Assembly (NCBI RefSeq): GCF_001494635.1
Contig: NZ_LOJF01000001.1
Span: forward strand, 957,708 to 1,021,707
Source: Tractidigestivibacter scatoligenes
GTDB lineage: Bacteria > Actinomycetota > Coriobacteriia > Coriobacteriales > Atopobiaceae
Reading direction: 5' to 3'
Length of the DNA stretch: 64,000 bases
Shown here: positions 44,512 to 54,058 of the stretch, piece by piece
Position numbering within the stretch: the first letter of the stretch is position 1
How the letters are laid out: each line of letters opens with the position of its first letter
Notes under the pieces: model-generated
What the model saw: the letters and a program-made list of their open reading frames with translations, nothing else
Database searches by the model: none
What the model was told of the DNA's origin: nothing
Position numbers and translations under genes: made by a program

Positions 44512-44904
44512 ATGCACCAGGCATTTCGACAGCTCGTCTCGTACGCGCTCTTTGGGTGCGTCTGCTCTGCCGTCGACATGCTCGTTTTTCTCGCACTTAC
44601 ATCAATGGGTGACATAGAGCCGCTCGCTGCAAACGTGGCGAGCGTGGCGGTTGGTCTTACCTTGAGCTTCTTTCTCAACCGTAAGTACACCTTTCACGTT
44701 ACGGATAGCCCTGTCCGGCGCTACGTTGTCTTCTTCTGCGTGGGGCTCTGTGGCATGTGCGTGCAGGAGCTGGTCATTGCCGCTCTCACCGCGCATGCCG
44801 TAGTGCCCCTCTCGACGCCATTCGTGGCGAAGCTCGCCGCCCTTGTGACCGCGGGGCTCATGCAGTTTGTTCTCAACAGATCCGTGACGTTCAGGCAGCG
44901 CTAG
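44512..44904 (+). CDS. GtrA-family membrane protein
   Basis: 130 residues with four membrane helices. LVSYALFGCVCSAVDMLVFLAL, SVAVGLTLSFFLNRKYTF (conserved FxxNRxxTF) and AGLMQFVLNRSVTFRQR are the typical GtrA (PF04138) repeat. The family is linked to flipping or supplying lipid-linked sugars for cell-surface glycans. It starts 13 bp after the EIIB with a weak ribosome site, perhaps coupled. Confidence 0.87.
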   Translation: MHQAFRQLVSYALFGCVCSAVDMLVFLALTSMGDIEPLAANVASVAVGLTLSFFLNRKYTFHVTDSPVRRYVVFFCVGLCGMCVQELVIAALTAHAVVPLSTPFVAKLAALVTAGLMQFVLNRSVTFRQR

Positions 44905-44931
44905 GACGTGGCCGTAGCGCACAACCTGCTG

Positions 44932-46614
44932 TTATGCCTTCGGGTCCTCTGTAACGTCGGCTACAACGGCCTCGGCCACACGCAGACCGTCAGCCGCCGC
45001 GCTCATGATGCCGCCTGCGTAGCCAGCGCCCTCGCCCACGGGCCAAAGCCCTCGTACGCCCACACTTTGCAGACTACCACCGCGCGTCACGCGCACAGGC
45101 GAGCTAGACCTTGTCTCCACGCCCGTGAGCACGGCATCCGGTCGGTCGAAGCCGCGGAGCTTGCGTCCCATCTCGGGAATGGCGGCGCGGATGGTCTCGG
45201 TGATGTAGGAAGGGAGGCAACGCGAGACGTCTCCCCAGGCCACACCCCTGGGGTACGTGGGCTCCACGCCACCAACTGCAGAGGATGGCCTGTCGTGCAG
45301 GAAGTCTCCCACCAGCTGCGCAGGTGCCACAAAGCCACCGCCGCCCGCCTCGAACGCCGCCTGCTCACAGGCGCGCTGCAGCTTGATACCTGCAAGGACA
45401 TCGTCACCGGGAAGGTCCTCGGGGAAAACGTTGGCGAGCAGCCCGGAGTTTGCATTCTCGCCTGCGCGGTCGGAGTAGCTCATGCCGTTGGTCACGACAC
45501 CGCCCGGTTCGCTTGCAGCAGAGACCACATACCCGCCGGGGCACATGCAGAACGAGAAGGCCGAGCGGCCCGACGGGAGGTGAACGGCAAGACTGTATGG
45601 CGCGGCGCCCAACGCGGGGTTGCCGGCTGCCGGCCCATAGAGCGCGCGGTCGATGTCTGTCTGGAGGTGCTCGATGCGCACGCCCATCGCAAAGGTCTTG
45701 CGCTCCATGGGAACGCCGCGTTGCGAGAGCAACTCGAAGACGTCACGAGCGGAGTGCCCACACGCAAGCACTACCCTTGAGCAGGGCACGCGTTCCTCGG
45801 TGACGATTCCCGTCTCCGGGTCCTCGGAGCGCAGCGTCACCGCGCGCACGCTTCCGCCGCTCACGTCGAGGTCAACCAGGCGGCAACGGCAGCGCACCGT
45901 CCCACCGGCCTCCTCGATCATCTCGACGATGTGCGTCACCACCTCGGGCAGAACGTCGCTCCCAATGTGCGGCTTTGCGTCCCACAGGATGCGCTGCTGC
46001 GCGCCGGCGTCCGCAAAGGTCTTGAGCACCAGCCGGTGAAAGGGGCTCTTGGTCCCTGTCTGCAGCTTGCCGTCTGAGAAGGTCCCGGCACCACCCACGC
46101 CAAACTGGATGTTGCTCTCGGGGTCAAGCTCGCCCGTCTCGTCGTGGTGGCGTACCACGCGCGATCGCCGCGCGGCATCGTCGCCACGCTCGATGAGGAG
46201 CGGCTCCAAGCCCGCGCGCGCAAGCGAGAGCGCGCAGAAGAGTCCCGCGCAGCCTGCCCCTACAACAACGATGGGGCCCTGGTCATGTGGCACATGCGCA
46301 CACGGCAGCGGGAAGTCCTTGTCGGCAGTCCCTACCAGGCGTACGCTGCCTGACTCGCGCCTAGAGGCAAGCCCGGCGAGGAGTTCCCTCTCCGCTGGCT
46401 CGCCACCCGGAAATTCTGTCCGCAGCGTGAAGATGAGCTGGACGTCGCCCTTCTTGCGCGCGTCGATGGAGCGCTTGCGCCGCGTGACGCGGCCAAGCTC
46501 GTCGGGACGTACGTGCAGGCGCCGGGCTAGCGCCTTGCGGATAACCGCCTGTTCGCGGGCTTCGGTTCCGTCCAGCTGCGAGAGCGGCACGCGAATGCCG
46601 GATACCTCTATCAC
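44932..46614 (-). CDS. FAD-dependent oxidoreductase, NAD(P)/FAD type (long form)
   Basis: 560 residues from GTG 46614, which has a GAGGAGATAGC site; longer in-frame starts run into the upstream gene. An N-terminal domain of about 110 residues (IEVSGIRVPLSQLD..., RKRSIDARKKGDVQLIFTL) precedes the FAD loop IVVVGAGCAGLFCALSLARAGL. NIQFGVGGAGTFSDGKLQTGTK and GLWPVGEGAGYAGGIMSAAADG are typical of the long FAD-dependent dehydrogenase family found beside tRNA or metal genes in many Firmicutes. It is convergent to GtrA and follows the next gene by one base. Substrate unknown. Confidence 0.82.
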   Translation of the reverse strand: MIEVSGIRVPLSQLDGTEAREQAVIRKALARRLHVRPDELGRVTRRKRSIDARKKGDVQLIFTLRTEFPGGEPAERELLAGLASRRESGSVRLVGTADKDFPLPCAHVPHDQGPIVVVGAGCAGLFCALSLARAGLEPLLIERGDDAARRSRVVRHHDETGELDPESNIQFGVGGAGTFSDGKLQTGTKSPFHRLVLKTFADAGAQQRILWDAKPHIGSDVLPEVVTHIVEMIEEAGGTVRCRCRLVDLDVSGGSVRAVTLRSEDPETGIVTEERVPCSRVVLACGHSARDVFELLSQRGVPMERKTFAMGVRIEHLQTDIDRALYGPAAGNPALGAAPYSLAVHLPSGRSAFSFCMCPGGYVVSAASEPGGVVTNGMSYSDRAGENANSGLLANVFPEDLPGDDVLAGIKLQRACEQAAFEAGGGGFVAPAQLVGDFLHDRPSSAVGGVEPTYPRGVAWGDVSRCLPSYITETIRAAIPEMGRKLRGFDRPDAVLTGVETRSSSPVRVTRGGSLQSVGVRGLWPVGEGAGYAGGIMSAAADGLRVAEAVVADVTEDPKA

Positions 46615-46615
46615 G

Positions 46616-47851
46616 CTATCTCCTCTCAGCCAGGCGCGCGGCAGATGCCCCCGCCACCATGCCACTCTTCCAAGCCCACGCAAGGTTGAAGCCGCCGCAG
46701 GCGCCGTCGACGTCCACGGCCTCGCCGCAGACAAACACGCCCGGCACGTCCGGACACGCAAGCGTCAAGGCGTCCAGAGCGCTCACGTCAACGCCGCCGG
46801 CCGTGACCTGGGCGCGCTTCTCGTCAGCGGTACCCGTGACGAGAAGCTCCACGGACTTTGCGCGAGATACCACGTCTTCTGCTGTGCCACCGCGCTTGCC
46901 CAACTGGGCGGCAACCGCATCGTCGAGCAGGCCCACTGTACCCCCGCGCATCGTAAGCTCGCGGGCAATGCCCGCGTCCACCTCGGGGAGCAGATCGAGA
47001 GCTACTCTGTCTCCCGGTAGCGCGTTGCGCGAGAGGTCAAAGCTCACGATGCCGGAGATGCCGTACGGCCTGAAGAGCAGCTCGCCCGCCTCGCGCGCAA
47101 TGGTGGAGCCATTCCGCACAAGGGTCGCCGCAACGCGTGTCCGCCGCCCGTCAAGCGCGGGGAAGTCGAGCCCCTCGCACGCAAGGGGGCACAGGACTGG
47201 TCTCGCGTCCACCAGGGGAAGGCCAAGACCACGGGCGAGTGAGCTCTCTCCGCCGCCCGTGGCAATCACGACCGCCTGCGCACCCAGCGTCTCTCGCCGG
47301 CCACCCTCAAACGCGGGCACAAGCTCCAAACGATAGTCGCTCGCCACCCGCGAGACGCCGGCAACCTCACGGCCGCAGGCAAGCGTCACGTGTGTCCTGC
47401 GCGCCCGTGCCACCAGCACCTCTCGCACGGAGGATGCCTCGCGCGTCACGGGGTAGAGCCTGCCGCCATCCTCCTCGGCTACGGCAAGTCCGCACGCCGA
47501 GAAGAAGCCCAGCACGTCTGCGAGAAAGCGCTCCCCGCAGACGGCGGATACAAAGCCGGGGTGCCGGTACCTCTCCGCCGAGAGGTACGTGTTCGCAAGG
47601 TTGCAGCGCCCGCCACCTGTGGCGAGGATGCTACGGCCGCATTCAAGCGCGCGCTCGATGACAACCACGCTGGCGCCCGCCTCGGCAGCCGTGATGGCAG
47701 CGGCGAGGCCTGACGCCCCGCCGCCCACAACGACTACGTCTACCTGGGCAGGTAGTTGGACCGCCTGTGCCTGTGCAGCAAGCACGCGCTCCCGCGCCAG
47801 TCGCGACGGCCCCCGGCCCGCGCGCGATGTGCTTCTCGGCCGAGAGGGCAT
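46616..47851 (-). CDS. HI0933/BaiN-family flavoprotein
   Basis: 411 residues. VDVVVVGGGASGLAAAITAAEAGASVVVIER is the FAD loop, and ILATGGGRCNLANT is the family hallmark of PF03486 (HI0933-like, the family of bile-acid reductase BaiN and other reductases). The end, VPGVFVCGEAVDVDGACGGFNLAWAWKSGMVAG, is also typical. A 35-residue Arg/Ala-rich extension precedes the FAD domain; the start at 47851 has a GGAG site. The physiological substrate is unknown. It is sandwiched between an Mrp ATPase gene and another flavoprotein gene, all one operon. Confidence 0.85.
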   Translation of the reverse strand: MPSRPRSTSRAGRGPSRLARERVLAAQAQAVQLPAQVDVVVVGGGASGLAAAITAAEAGASVVVIERALECGRSILATGGGRCNLANTYLSAERYRHPGFVSAVCGERFLADVLGFFSACGLAVAEEDGGRLYPVTREASSVREVLVARARRTHVTLACGREVAGVSRVASDYRLELVPAFEGGRRETLGAQAVVIATGGGESSLARGLGLPLVDARPVLCPLACEGLDFPALDGRRTRVAATLVRNGSTIAREAGELLFRPYGISGIVSFDLSRNALPGDRVALDLLPEVDAGIARELTMRGGTVGLLDDAVAAQLGKRGGTAEDVVSRAKSVELLVTGTADEKRAQVTAGGVDVSALDALTLACPDVPGVFVCGEAVDVDGACGGFNLAWAWKSGMVAGASAARLAERR

Positions 47852-47854
47852 GCG

Positions 47855-48736
47855 CTACTCCGCCGCCCCTGACGCCTTGGCGTCATCGAACTCGCAGGTG
47901 GAGACAATGGCATCCACGGCCTTGGGCAAGAAGCCCTGGGGCAGCTCGTCCTCAAGGGTGCCATGGTCGCATGCCGCCGCAAGCGCGGGGTCGATGGGCA
48001 GCTCGCCCAGCGCGTCGATGCCGTACTCGTCTGCCGTCTGCGCAAGGTGGCTCGGCCCGTACGGCCAGATCTTCTCGCCGCAGTGGGGGCAGGTGACATA
48101 GGCCATGTTCTCGACAAGGCCAAGCACGGGCACGCTCATCATGGACGCCATGTTGAACGCCTTGCCCACGACCATCTGCACGAGGTCCTGCGGCGAAGAG
48201 ACAACCACCACGCCCTCGATGGGCAGGGACTGGAACACGGTGAGAGGCACGTCGCCCGTTCCCGGGGGCATGTCGACGAGCAGGTAGTCAAGCTCGCCCC
48301 AGGCGCACTCCTCGAAGAACTGCCTGAGGGCGCCCGCGATCACCGGCCCGCGCCACACGATGGGGTCGGTCTCGTTCTCGAGGACGAGGTTGGCGCTCAT
48401 GACCTCGATGCCGCCCTTGGTGGTTGCAGGCACCAGGATGTCGTTCACTGCGGTGGCGCGCTCGCCGGCTAGGCCCAGCATCTTGGGGATGGAGGGGCCG
48501 GTGATGTCTGCGTCAAGGATGCCCACGCGTGCGCCGGAGCGTGCCAGCTCAACGGCAAGGCTGCCGCAGACAAACGACTTGCCTACGCCGCCCTTGCCGG
48601 AAATGACCCCAATCACGTGGTGGATCTTGGTGTACTCGTTCTGCTTGAAGCCGGCCGGGCCCTGCGCCGCCTTCGAGTGGCCGTGCAGCACCTCATCCAT
48701 CTCCCGCTTGATCTTCTCTTCGTTGGCGTCTGCCAT
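47855..48736 (-). CDS. Mrp/NBP35-type P-loop ATPase (Fe-S cluster carrier)
   Basis: 293 residues from ATG 48736 with an AGGAAAGG site. GVISGKGGVGKS (43-54) is the deviant Walker A, followed by VGILDADITGPSIPKMLG, LLVDMPPGTGDVPLTVFQSLP and the cluster-binding CPHCGEKIWPYG (CxxC). These features match ApbC/Mrp proteins, which bind and pass on Fe-S clusters. It is the first gene of a three-gene operon with two flavoproteins and may supply their cofactor environment, but that is inference. Confidence 0.92.
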   Translation of the reverse strand: MADANEEKIKREMDEVLHGHSKAAQGPAGFKQNEYTKIHHVIGVISGKGGVGKSFVCGSLAVELARSGARVGILDADITGPSIPKMLGLAGERATAVNDILVPATTKGGIEVMSANLVLENETDPIVWRGPVIAGALRQFFEECAWGELDYLLVDMPPGTGDVPLTVFQSLPIEGVVVVSSPQDLVQMVVGKAFNMASMMSVPVLGLVENMAYVTCPHCGEKIWPYGPSHLAQTADEYGIDALGELPIDPALAAACDHGTLEDELPQGFLPKAVDAIVSTCEFDDAKASGAAE

Positions 48737-48865
48737 GGCGTTCCTTTCCTTCTCGCCGCTGGGCGGCGCGTAAGTTGCACGGTCAATTCTACCCAAGGGC
48801 GCAGAAGGCGAGAGGGTTGTGCCGCTGGCGGTTCATCGCCAGTGCCTTTCGGGGCTGCCACGAGC

Positions 48866-48949
48866 GCAGTTTAGCTCCATTTCTTAATTCGGTTGCCAGC
48901 GACCTGCGCAAACGTGGCGGCTGTTTAAGAAATGGAGCTAAACTCTGCC
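48866..48949. repeat. Hairpin element with ACCTGCGCAAA centre, copy B
   Basis: The arms GCAG-TTTAGCTCCATTTCTTAA and TTAAGAAATGGAGCTAAACT-CTGC enclose a centre with CAGCGACCTGCGCAAACG. It is homologous to the element at 27397. It lies in a 353-bp gene-free stretch (48737-49089) between the Mrp operon and the fused ABC gene; nothing else was recognised there. Confidence 0.82.
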
Positions 48950-49089
48950 AATCCGCTTGGACAACGCGTGGTGCGGCCTGCTCTCAAACTTGGTATCTCT
49001 TTCGTAGACCTATCCCACAGGAACGATTCACCAAGGTTAGCTTGGGTAAGCTGGGATGAGCCAGAATAACGTCAACCGACAGGAATCGC

Positions 49090-52000
49090 ATGCTCGAACT
49101 CAGGGACATCTCCAAAAAGTATGTTACCGGAAACTTCACGCAGGTGGCGCTCGACTACATCAGCGTGGCCTTCCGCGACTCCGAGTTCGTGGCGGTTCTC
49201 GGCCCCTCGGGTTCGGGCAAGACCACGATGCTCAACGTGGTGGGCGGCCTCGACCACTTTGACTCCGGCGATCTTCTGGTTGACGGCATCTCTACACAGC
49301 GCTTCCGCGACCGCGACTGGGACGCCTACCGCAACAACCGCATCGGATTCGTGTTCCAGAGCTACAACCTCATCCCGCACCAGACCATCCTTGCTAACGT
49401 GGAGCTGGCGCTCACGCTCTCGGGCGTCTCTCGCACGGAGCGACGCGAGCGCGCCCTCAAGGCACTTGCTGACGTGGGCCTTGCCGACCACGTGGACAAG
49501 CGACCGGCCCAGCTCTCGGGCGGGCAGATGCAGCGCGTGGCCATTGCGCGCGCCCTCATCAACGACCCCGAGATCCTTCTTGCCGACGAGCCCACGGGCG
49601 CCCTTGACTCGGTGACGTCCGTGCAGGTGATGGACCTCCTCAAGGAGGTCTCGCGCGACCGGCTGGTGGTGATGGTCACCCACAATCCCGAGCTTGCCCG
49701 CCAGTACGCCACGCGCATCGTCGAACTGCGCGACGGCCACATCACGAGTGACTCAGACCCCTTCGAGCCCGGTCCGGAGGAGGAGCGCCGCCCTGCCAAG
49801 CCCACACGCAAGACCTCGATGTCGTTCCTCACGGCTTTGGGGCTCTCGTTCAACAACCTCATGACCAAGAAGGGCCGAACCTTCCTCACGGCGTTTGCGG
49901 GCTCGATTGGCATCATTGGCATTGCGGCCATTCTCGCCCTGTCAAACGGCGCGAACAACTACATCAGGAACACCGAGGAGGAGATGCTCACTGTCTACCC
50001 CCTCACCATCGAGGGAACGTCGCTCAACCTCACGAGCGTCCTCTCCTCGGTAAGCGGCTCGGGCGGCGGCTCCTCTTCCGGCGACCCCCTTGCGGCCAAC
50101 AATACTCAGAGCGTGGAGGGAAGCGACAGCATCGGTGAGGCCTCCACCATCACCAACATGTTCAAGAGCGTGGGGAAAAACGACCTCAAGTCGCTCAAGG
50201 CGTACCTGGATGCCAACGGTGGCGGCATCGACACGTACGCCCATGCCATCCAGTACTCCTATAACGTCACGCCCTATCTCTATCTTCAGAACGATGACGG
50301 GACGGTTGTGCAGGTAAACCCCGAGTCATCCTTCGAACAGCTGGGCTCCGGCGTGAGCTCCTCCATCACTTCGAGCATGACCTCGCAGACAAGCGCGTTC
50401 CACGAGCTGCTCGATGACACGGACCTCATCGAAGGGCAGTACGACCTTGTGGCGGGGGAGTGGCCTACGGAAGCGGACGAGCTTCTCGTGGTCCTGAGGC
50501 CTGACGGCACAATCCCGGACCTCGATGCGTTTGAGCTTGGCCTTCGCGACCACAGCCAGCTCGACTACATGGTCTCCACGCTCACGCAGTCGAACACCTC
50601 CGCGGACGAGGAATCTGCGATCGACGAGTCCGAGGGCTCCTCGTATCCCGTGGCGGACATTCTCGCCAGCATGCTCAAGCTCGTCTACCCCTCGGACGTC
50701 TACTCCTACGACGCGGAGTATGGCGTATGGACCGACAAGACGGATGACGACGCGTTCATGCAGGAGCTTGTCTCCCAGGGCATGGACGTGAAGGTTGTGG
50801 GCATTGTCCAGGCGAAGGACAGCTCGTCCTCGCTCAGCCCCGGCATCTACTACACAAGCGCCCTCACGCGCCAGGTCATGGACCACGCCGCCCAAAGTGA
50901 GATCGTTCAGCAGCAGCTTGCGGACCCCGCAACCGACGTCTTTACGGGGAAGAGCTTCATCGAGGAGGCGTCGGGGGCGAGCGAGGAGAACATCGACCTC
51001 TCGAACCTCTTTAACGTGGACGCGGATGCCCTGAAGGCGTCGTTCTCCTTTGACACCTCGAAGCTGGATGTGGACCTCTCGTCGCTGGACATGAGCACCA
51101 TGACCACACCGCAGGTGGACGTGCCTGCGCTTGACCTCTCTGGCGTGGACTTCACGAACGTCGACCTCTCTGGGGTCGACGTGTCGAAGCTCGATACGCA
51201 GGAGCTTCAGGAGCTGATGCCGGACTTCTCGGACGTGGATTGGGCAAGCATCATCTCTAACCTCGACATCAAGTACGACCAGTCCGCCGCCGATGCCCTC
51301 ATGAGCCAGCTCACAACCGAGTACCAGGCCTACATGCGCGAGCATCCTGACGCAAACCCCCAGGACTACTTCATGTCCGAGCAGGGGAGACAGACCATAG
51401 AGACAGGCGTCGAGAAGATCGTTAACTTCGATGACATCCAGCGACAGCTTAAGGAGCAGCTCGACCCCATTGTGGACGAGAAGGTCAGTGACTCTGTTGC
51501 CAAGGCGCTGAAGTCCCAGATCGTCAAGCAGCTTGCCTCGCAGATTGCGTCCCAGCTTGCGGTCCAGATTACGAATGCCCTCACGAGCTACATCCAGTCT
51601 GCGATGACGCAGGTTATGACCCAGGTCTCCACCGCGCTTCAGACCCAGCTCACTTCTGCCATGCAGTCGAGCATGGACAAGCTCGCGGGGAGCCTGGCGA
51701 GCGCGATGTCTGTCGACGCCGACAAGATCAAGAGCGCCTTCTCGCTCAACGTGGACGAGACCCAGTTGCGCGAGCTCATGATGAGCATGCTCACTAACAG
51801 CAGTGCCACCTACGACGACAACCTGGTTAAGCTGGGCTATGCAGACCCCGAGACCCCCTCCGAGATAGACATCTATCCGGGCAACTTCGACGACAAGGAG
51901 CAGGTCATCAGGATTCTGGACGAGTACAACGCCTCCCAGACCGACGACGCAAAGAAGATCACCTACACGGACTTGGTGGGGACGCTCATGGAGTCGGTCA

Positions 52001-52419
52001 CGCGCATCGTGAACATGATCTCCTACCTGCTCATTGCGTTTGTCTCGATATCGCTCATTGTCTCCTCGATCATGATTGCCGTCATCACGTACATCTCGGT
52101 GCTGGAGCGCAAGAAGGAGATAGGCATCCTGCGATCGATTGGCGCCTCGAAGCACAACGTGAGCTCGGTCTTCAATGCGGAGACCGTGATCGAGGGGCTA
52201 GTTTCCGGCGTGATGGGCATCGCGATAACGCTTGCGGCCTCCATACCGGTGAACGCCTACGTGCTCAACCGCTATGCCGTGGCAGACATCATGCAGCTCT
52301 CATGGCAGCATGCCGTAATCCTCATTGGCATCAGCGTGCTGCTCACCTTCCTCGCGGGGTTGATTCCGGCTTCCAAGGCGTCGCGGGAGGACCCGGTAGA
52401 GGCGCTGCGCAGTGAGTAG
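49090..52419 (+). CDS. Fused ABC ATPase-permease (MacB/FtsX type) with long extracellular domain
   Basis: 1109 residues. An N-terminal ATPase (Walker [10 protein letters not shown] about 38-46; [39 protein letters not shown]) is joined to an FtsX-like permease. The first membrane helix is at about residue 275 ([20 protein letters not shown]); three more end the protein (from about 975: [20 protein letters not shown]). Between them lies a large extracellular region with a five-residue repeat patch ([20 protein letters not shown] near 675-705) and a helical Gln/Ser-rich stretch. Likely an exporter or a cell-envelope stress/peptide resistance machine. No two-component system is adjacent. Confidence 0.85.
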   Translation: MLELRDISKKYVTGNFTQVALDYISVAFRDSEFVAVLGPSGSGKTTMLNVVGGLDHFDSGDLLVDGISTQRFRDRDWDAYRNNRIGFVFQSYNLIPHQTILANVELALTLSGVSRTERRERALKALADVGLADHVDKRPAQLSGGQMQRVAIARALINDPEILLADEPTGALDSVTSVQVMDLLKEVSRDRLVVMVTHNPELARQYATRIVELRDGHITSDSDPFEPGPEEERRPAKPTRKTSMSFLTALGLSFNNLMTKKGRTFLTAFAGSIGIIGIAAILALSNGANNYIRNTEEEMLTVYPLTIEGTSLNLTSVLSSVSGSGGGSSSGDPLAANNTQSVEGSDSIGEASTITNMFKSVGKNDLKSLKAYLDANGGGIDTYAHAIQYSYNVTPYLYLQNDDGTVVQVNPESSFEQLGSGVSSSITSSMTSQTSAFHELLDDTDLIEGQYDLVAGEWPTEADELLVVLRPDGTIPDLDAFELGLRDHSQLDYMVSTLTQSNTSADEESAIDESEGSSYPVADILASMLKLVYPSDVYSYDAEYGVWTDKTDDDAFMQELVSQGMDVKVVGIVQAKDSSSSLSPGIYYTSALTRQVMDHAAQSEIVQQQLADPATDVFTGKSFIEEASGASEENIDLSNLFNVDADALKASFSFDTSKLDVDLSSLDMSTMTTPQVDVPALDLSGVDFTNVDLSGVDVSKLDTQELQELMPDFSDVDWASIISNLDIKYDQSAADALMSQLTTEYQAYMREHPDANPQDYFMSEQGRQTIETGVEKIVNFDDIQRQLKEQLDPIVDEKVSDSVAKALKSQIVKQLASQIASQLAVQITNALTSYIQSAMTQVMTQVSTALQTQLTSAMQSSMDKLAGSLASAMSVDADKIKSAFSLNVDETQLRELMMSMLTNSSATYDDNLVKLGYADPETPSEIDIYPGNFDDKEQVIRILDEYNASQTDDAKKITYTDLVGTLMESVTRIVNMISYLLIAFVSISLIVSSIMIAVITYISVLERKKEIGILRSIGASKHNVSSVFNAETVIEGLVSGVMGIAITLAASIPVNAYVLNRYAVADIMQLSWQHAVILIGISVLLTFLAGLIPASKASREDPVEALRSE

Positions 52420-52450
52420 GGGGCTCTTGGCTTCTGGATTCCTCTGGGCC

Positions 52451-52536
52451 AACCCTCCTGGTTAACCTCCGAGCTAACCCTCCTGGTTAACCTCCGAGCT
52501 AACCCTCCTGGTTAACCTCTGAGCTAACCCTCCTGG
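52451..52536. repeat. 25-bp tandem repeat, 3.4 copies
   Basis: Units of AACCCTCCTGGTTAACCTCC plus GAGCT repeat at 52451, 52476 and 52501, with a partial fourth copy to 52536. There is one base difference in unit 3. It lies between the ABC gene stop and the first 71-bp element. Confidence 0.92.
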
Positions 52537-52537
52537 G

Positions 52538-52608
52538 CTGTTGAGAAGAAATTCGCCATTTTTCAGGCTTTGGGCGACGCTATTTGTCCAGATTTTTCTC
52601 AACAGTAC
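52538..52608. repeat. 71-bp element, copy 1
   Basis: It starts CTGTTGAGAAG and ends TTCTCAACAGTAC, with short inverted ends (CTGTTGAGAA/TTCTCAACAG). A second element of exactly 71 bp with the same ends and a shared internal CATTTTTC lies at 53908, on the other side of the AbiEi-like gene, in direct orientation. This copy overlaps the 3' end of that gene. Confidence 0.85.
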
Positions 52609-53806
52609 CCGGGAGCAAATCTGCCGCTGCTGGATTACCGGCTTCCGGACGCTTGGTGCGGCGTCCGGCGCTGCGCCTGTGCCACGGCCCCTGAATAACC
52701 TCGATGTTTACAAGGCAAGAACCCAGCTGCATCTGGAGCGTGCCTTGCAGATGGTTGCGAATCCACTGCTCATTCCGACGCTGCTGGCGTGCCCTGGCAA
52801 GCAGGCGGGCAGCTGCGCGCGGAGACGCAATTTCCTTTGGTGTGCCGACCCACGGAACCCCGTACGTCGAGAGCAGTCTCCACATGTAAACCTTGTCGCA
52901 TCTCTGGCGTGCCGTGAACCGAAGCACTCTAATGCCCGCCGCGGCAATATGGGATTCTCGCTGACGTTCTGCCACAAGGGCGTCAAGCGTGCTCCCACCA
53001 GCAAGCATCTCCATGTTGGTGTACTTCTCGAAGCCGTCGTGTTCTTCGCCAATGAGCTGCCCGTTTGCAAGCCGCCAGGCGAAGTCCAGACGGTATGGAT
53101 GATCTGGGTTGAGTGGATTGGGAACCTCCACCTGAAGCTCTGGACAAGCAAATCCCAGCTCAAGCATGGTTGCTCGCGAGAGTGACTCGCCGCCGTTCTC
53201 AGCGCGGCCATCGGCGTGCAAGGCGCAGACGTACGCCTGTGCGGCACCCCTTACCCCTCTTCCCCTTGACAGGACGTACTCAATGAGCTGGTCTTTTTCG
53301 ACTAGCCCGGCCCGAAGGGCGGAGTCTGCAACAACAAGACCCTCGGAAAATGGCATCCAGCGCATGCAATCAAAGACAGTCTGGAGTATTGGCGTCACAC
53401 GGAGTCCATCGATGGCCGCCACGTTGCTCGCGGAGGTTTCCATTCGTCGAAGGGTGCCCATCCGTCCCGAGTGTCCGTGAGGTCCAACGGCCAGCATTAT
53501 CCTATCTAGCTGGTAATACGAGACCGAAAGGCCGTGAATGAGAGCGGCGGTTGTCCCGCAGAACACCCATGATGGGTGCTTGTCCTGCAATGCCCTTGCT
53601 AGCCAGAGGTGCTGGGCATCGGGCCTAAGTCCCTCCCAGTCTGATGGGCTTGCGTAGACCCTTGGACACACCCGCACAAGGTCTCCGGCGGCTGCCATTC
53701 GTGAGGCTACACGTTCGTCCTTCTCCGCATCAGGCGAGAAGAAGGCAAGCCCAGCAGCTGCTCGGTTTACCTGATTCATGAGCCTTGCCCGCGCCGCCTT
53801 TGACAT
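52580..53806 (-). CDS. AbiEi-like protein with DUF559-type nuclease domain
   Basis: 408 residues from ATG 53806 (GAAGG site). Longer in-frame starts (53860, 53929) have no ribosome site, and the latter lies in a repeat. The N-terminal part (ERVASRMAAAGDLVRVCPRVYAS, then WVFCGTTAALIHGLS) resembles AbiEi antitoxin/transcription regulator domains. The C-terminal part, RLDFAWRLANGQLIGEEHDG (about 239-258) and GIRVLRFTARQ (about 291), matches the PD-(D/E)xK-like DUF559 fold. Function unknown; no AbiEii toxin gene is adjacent. The last codons lie in the copy-1 71-bp repeat. A stretch of the C-terminus is basic and Arg-rich. Confidence 0.7.
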   Translation of the reverse strand: MSKAARARLMNQVNRAAAGLAFFSPDAEKDERVASRMAAAGDLVRVCPRVYASPSDWEGLRPDAQHLWLARALQDKHPSWVFCGTTAALIHGLSVSYYQLDRIMLAVGPHGHSGRMGTLRRMETSASNVAAIDGLRVTPILQTVFDCMRWMPFSEGLVVADSALRAGLVEKDQLIEYVLSRGRGVRGAAQAYVCALHADGRAENGGESLSRATMLELGFACPELQVEVPNPLNPDHPYRLDFAWRLANGQLIGEEHDGFEKYTNMEMLAGGSTLDALVAERQRESHIAAAGIRVLRFTARQRCDKVYMWRLLSTYGVPWVGTPKEIASPRAAARLLARARQQRRNEQWIRNHLQGTLQMQLGSCLVNIEVIQGPWHRRSAGRRTKRPEAGNPAAADLLPGTVEKNLDK

Positions 53807-53907
53807 GACGTCACCTTCTTTTGCCTCCGGGCCTATCTGTGGCAGTCTAGTATCACTCATAACGTGGTTAGAGAGGTAAAACTCGGGTAAGCGGCTTTTG
53901 TCTGACG

Positions 53908-53978
53908 CTGCTGAGAAGGATTTGGACATTTTTCGGACCCTTGAGGCTCTAATGTGTCGAATTAGTTCTCAACAGTAC
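53908..53978. repeat. 71-bp element, copy 2
   Basis: It starts CTGCTGAGAAGG and ends TTCTCAACAGTAC; same length, ends and orientation as copy 1. It sits upstream of the AbiEi-like gene and before the glycerate kinase gene. Confidence 0.85.
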
Positions 53979-54058
53979 CGGTTGGCGACTGGCGAGCGGC
54001 GCCGGGCGACAACTGGCGAGCGGCGTCGGTGCCGCCGCGCACAGAGAGGGGAGTGCAC

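Noticed and set aside
52451..52536. CRISPR array
   Set aside because: The 25-bp units are directly adjacent with no spacers; it is a simple tandem repeat.
54029..54058. Upstream start of glycerate kinase at 54029
   Set aside because: The ATG 54059 has AGAGGGGAG just before it and gives the family N-terminus directly.
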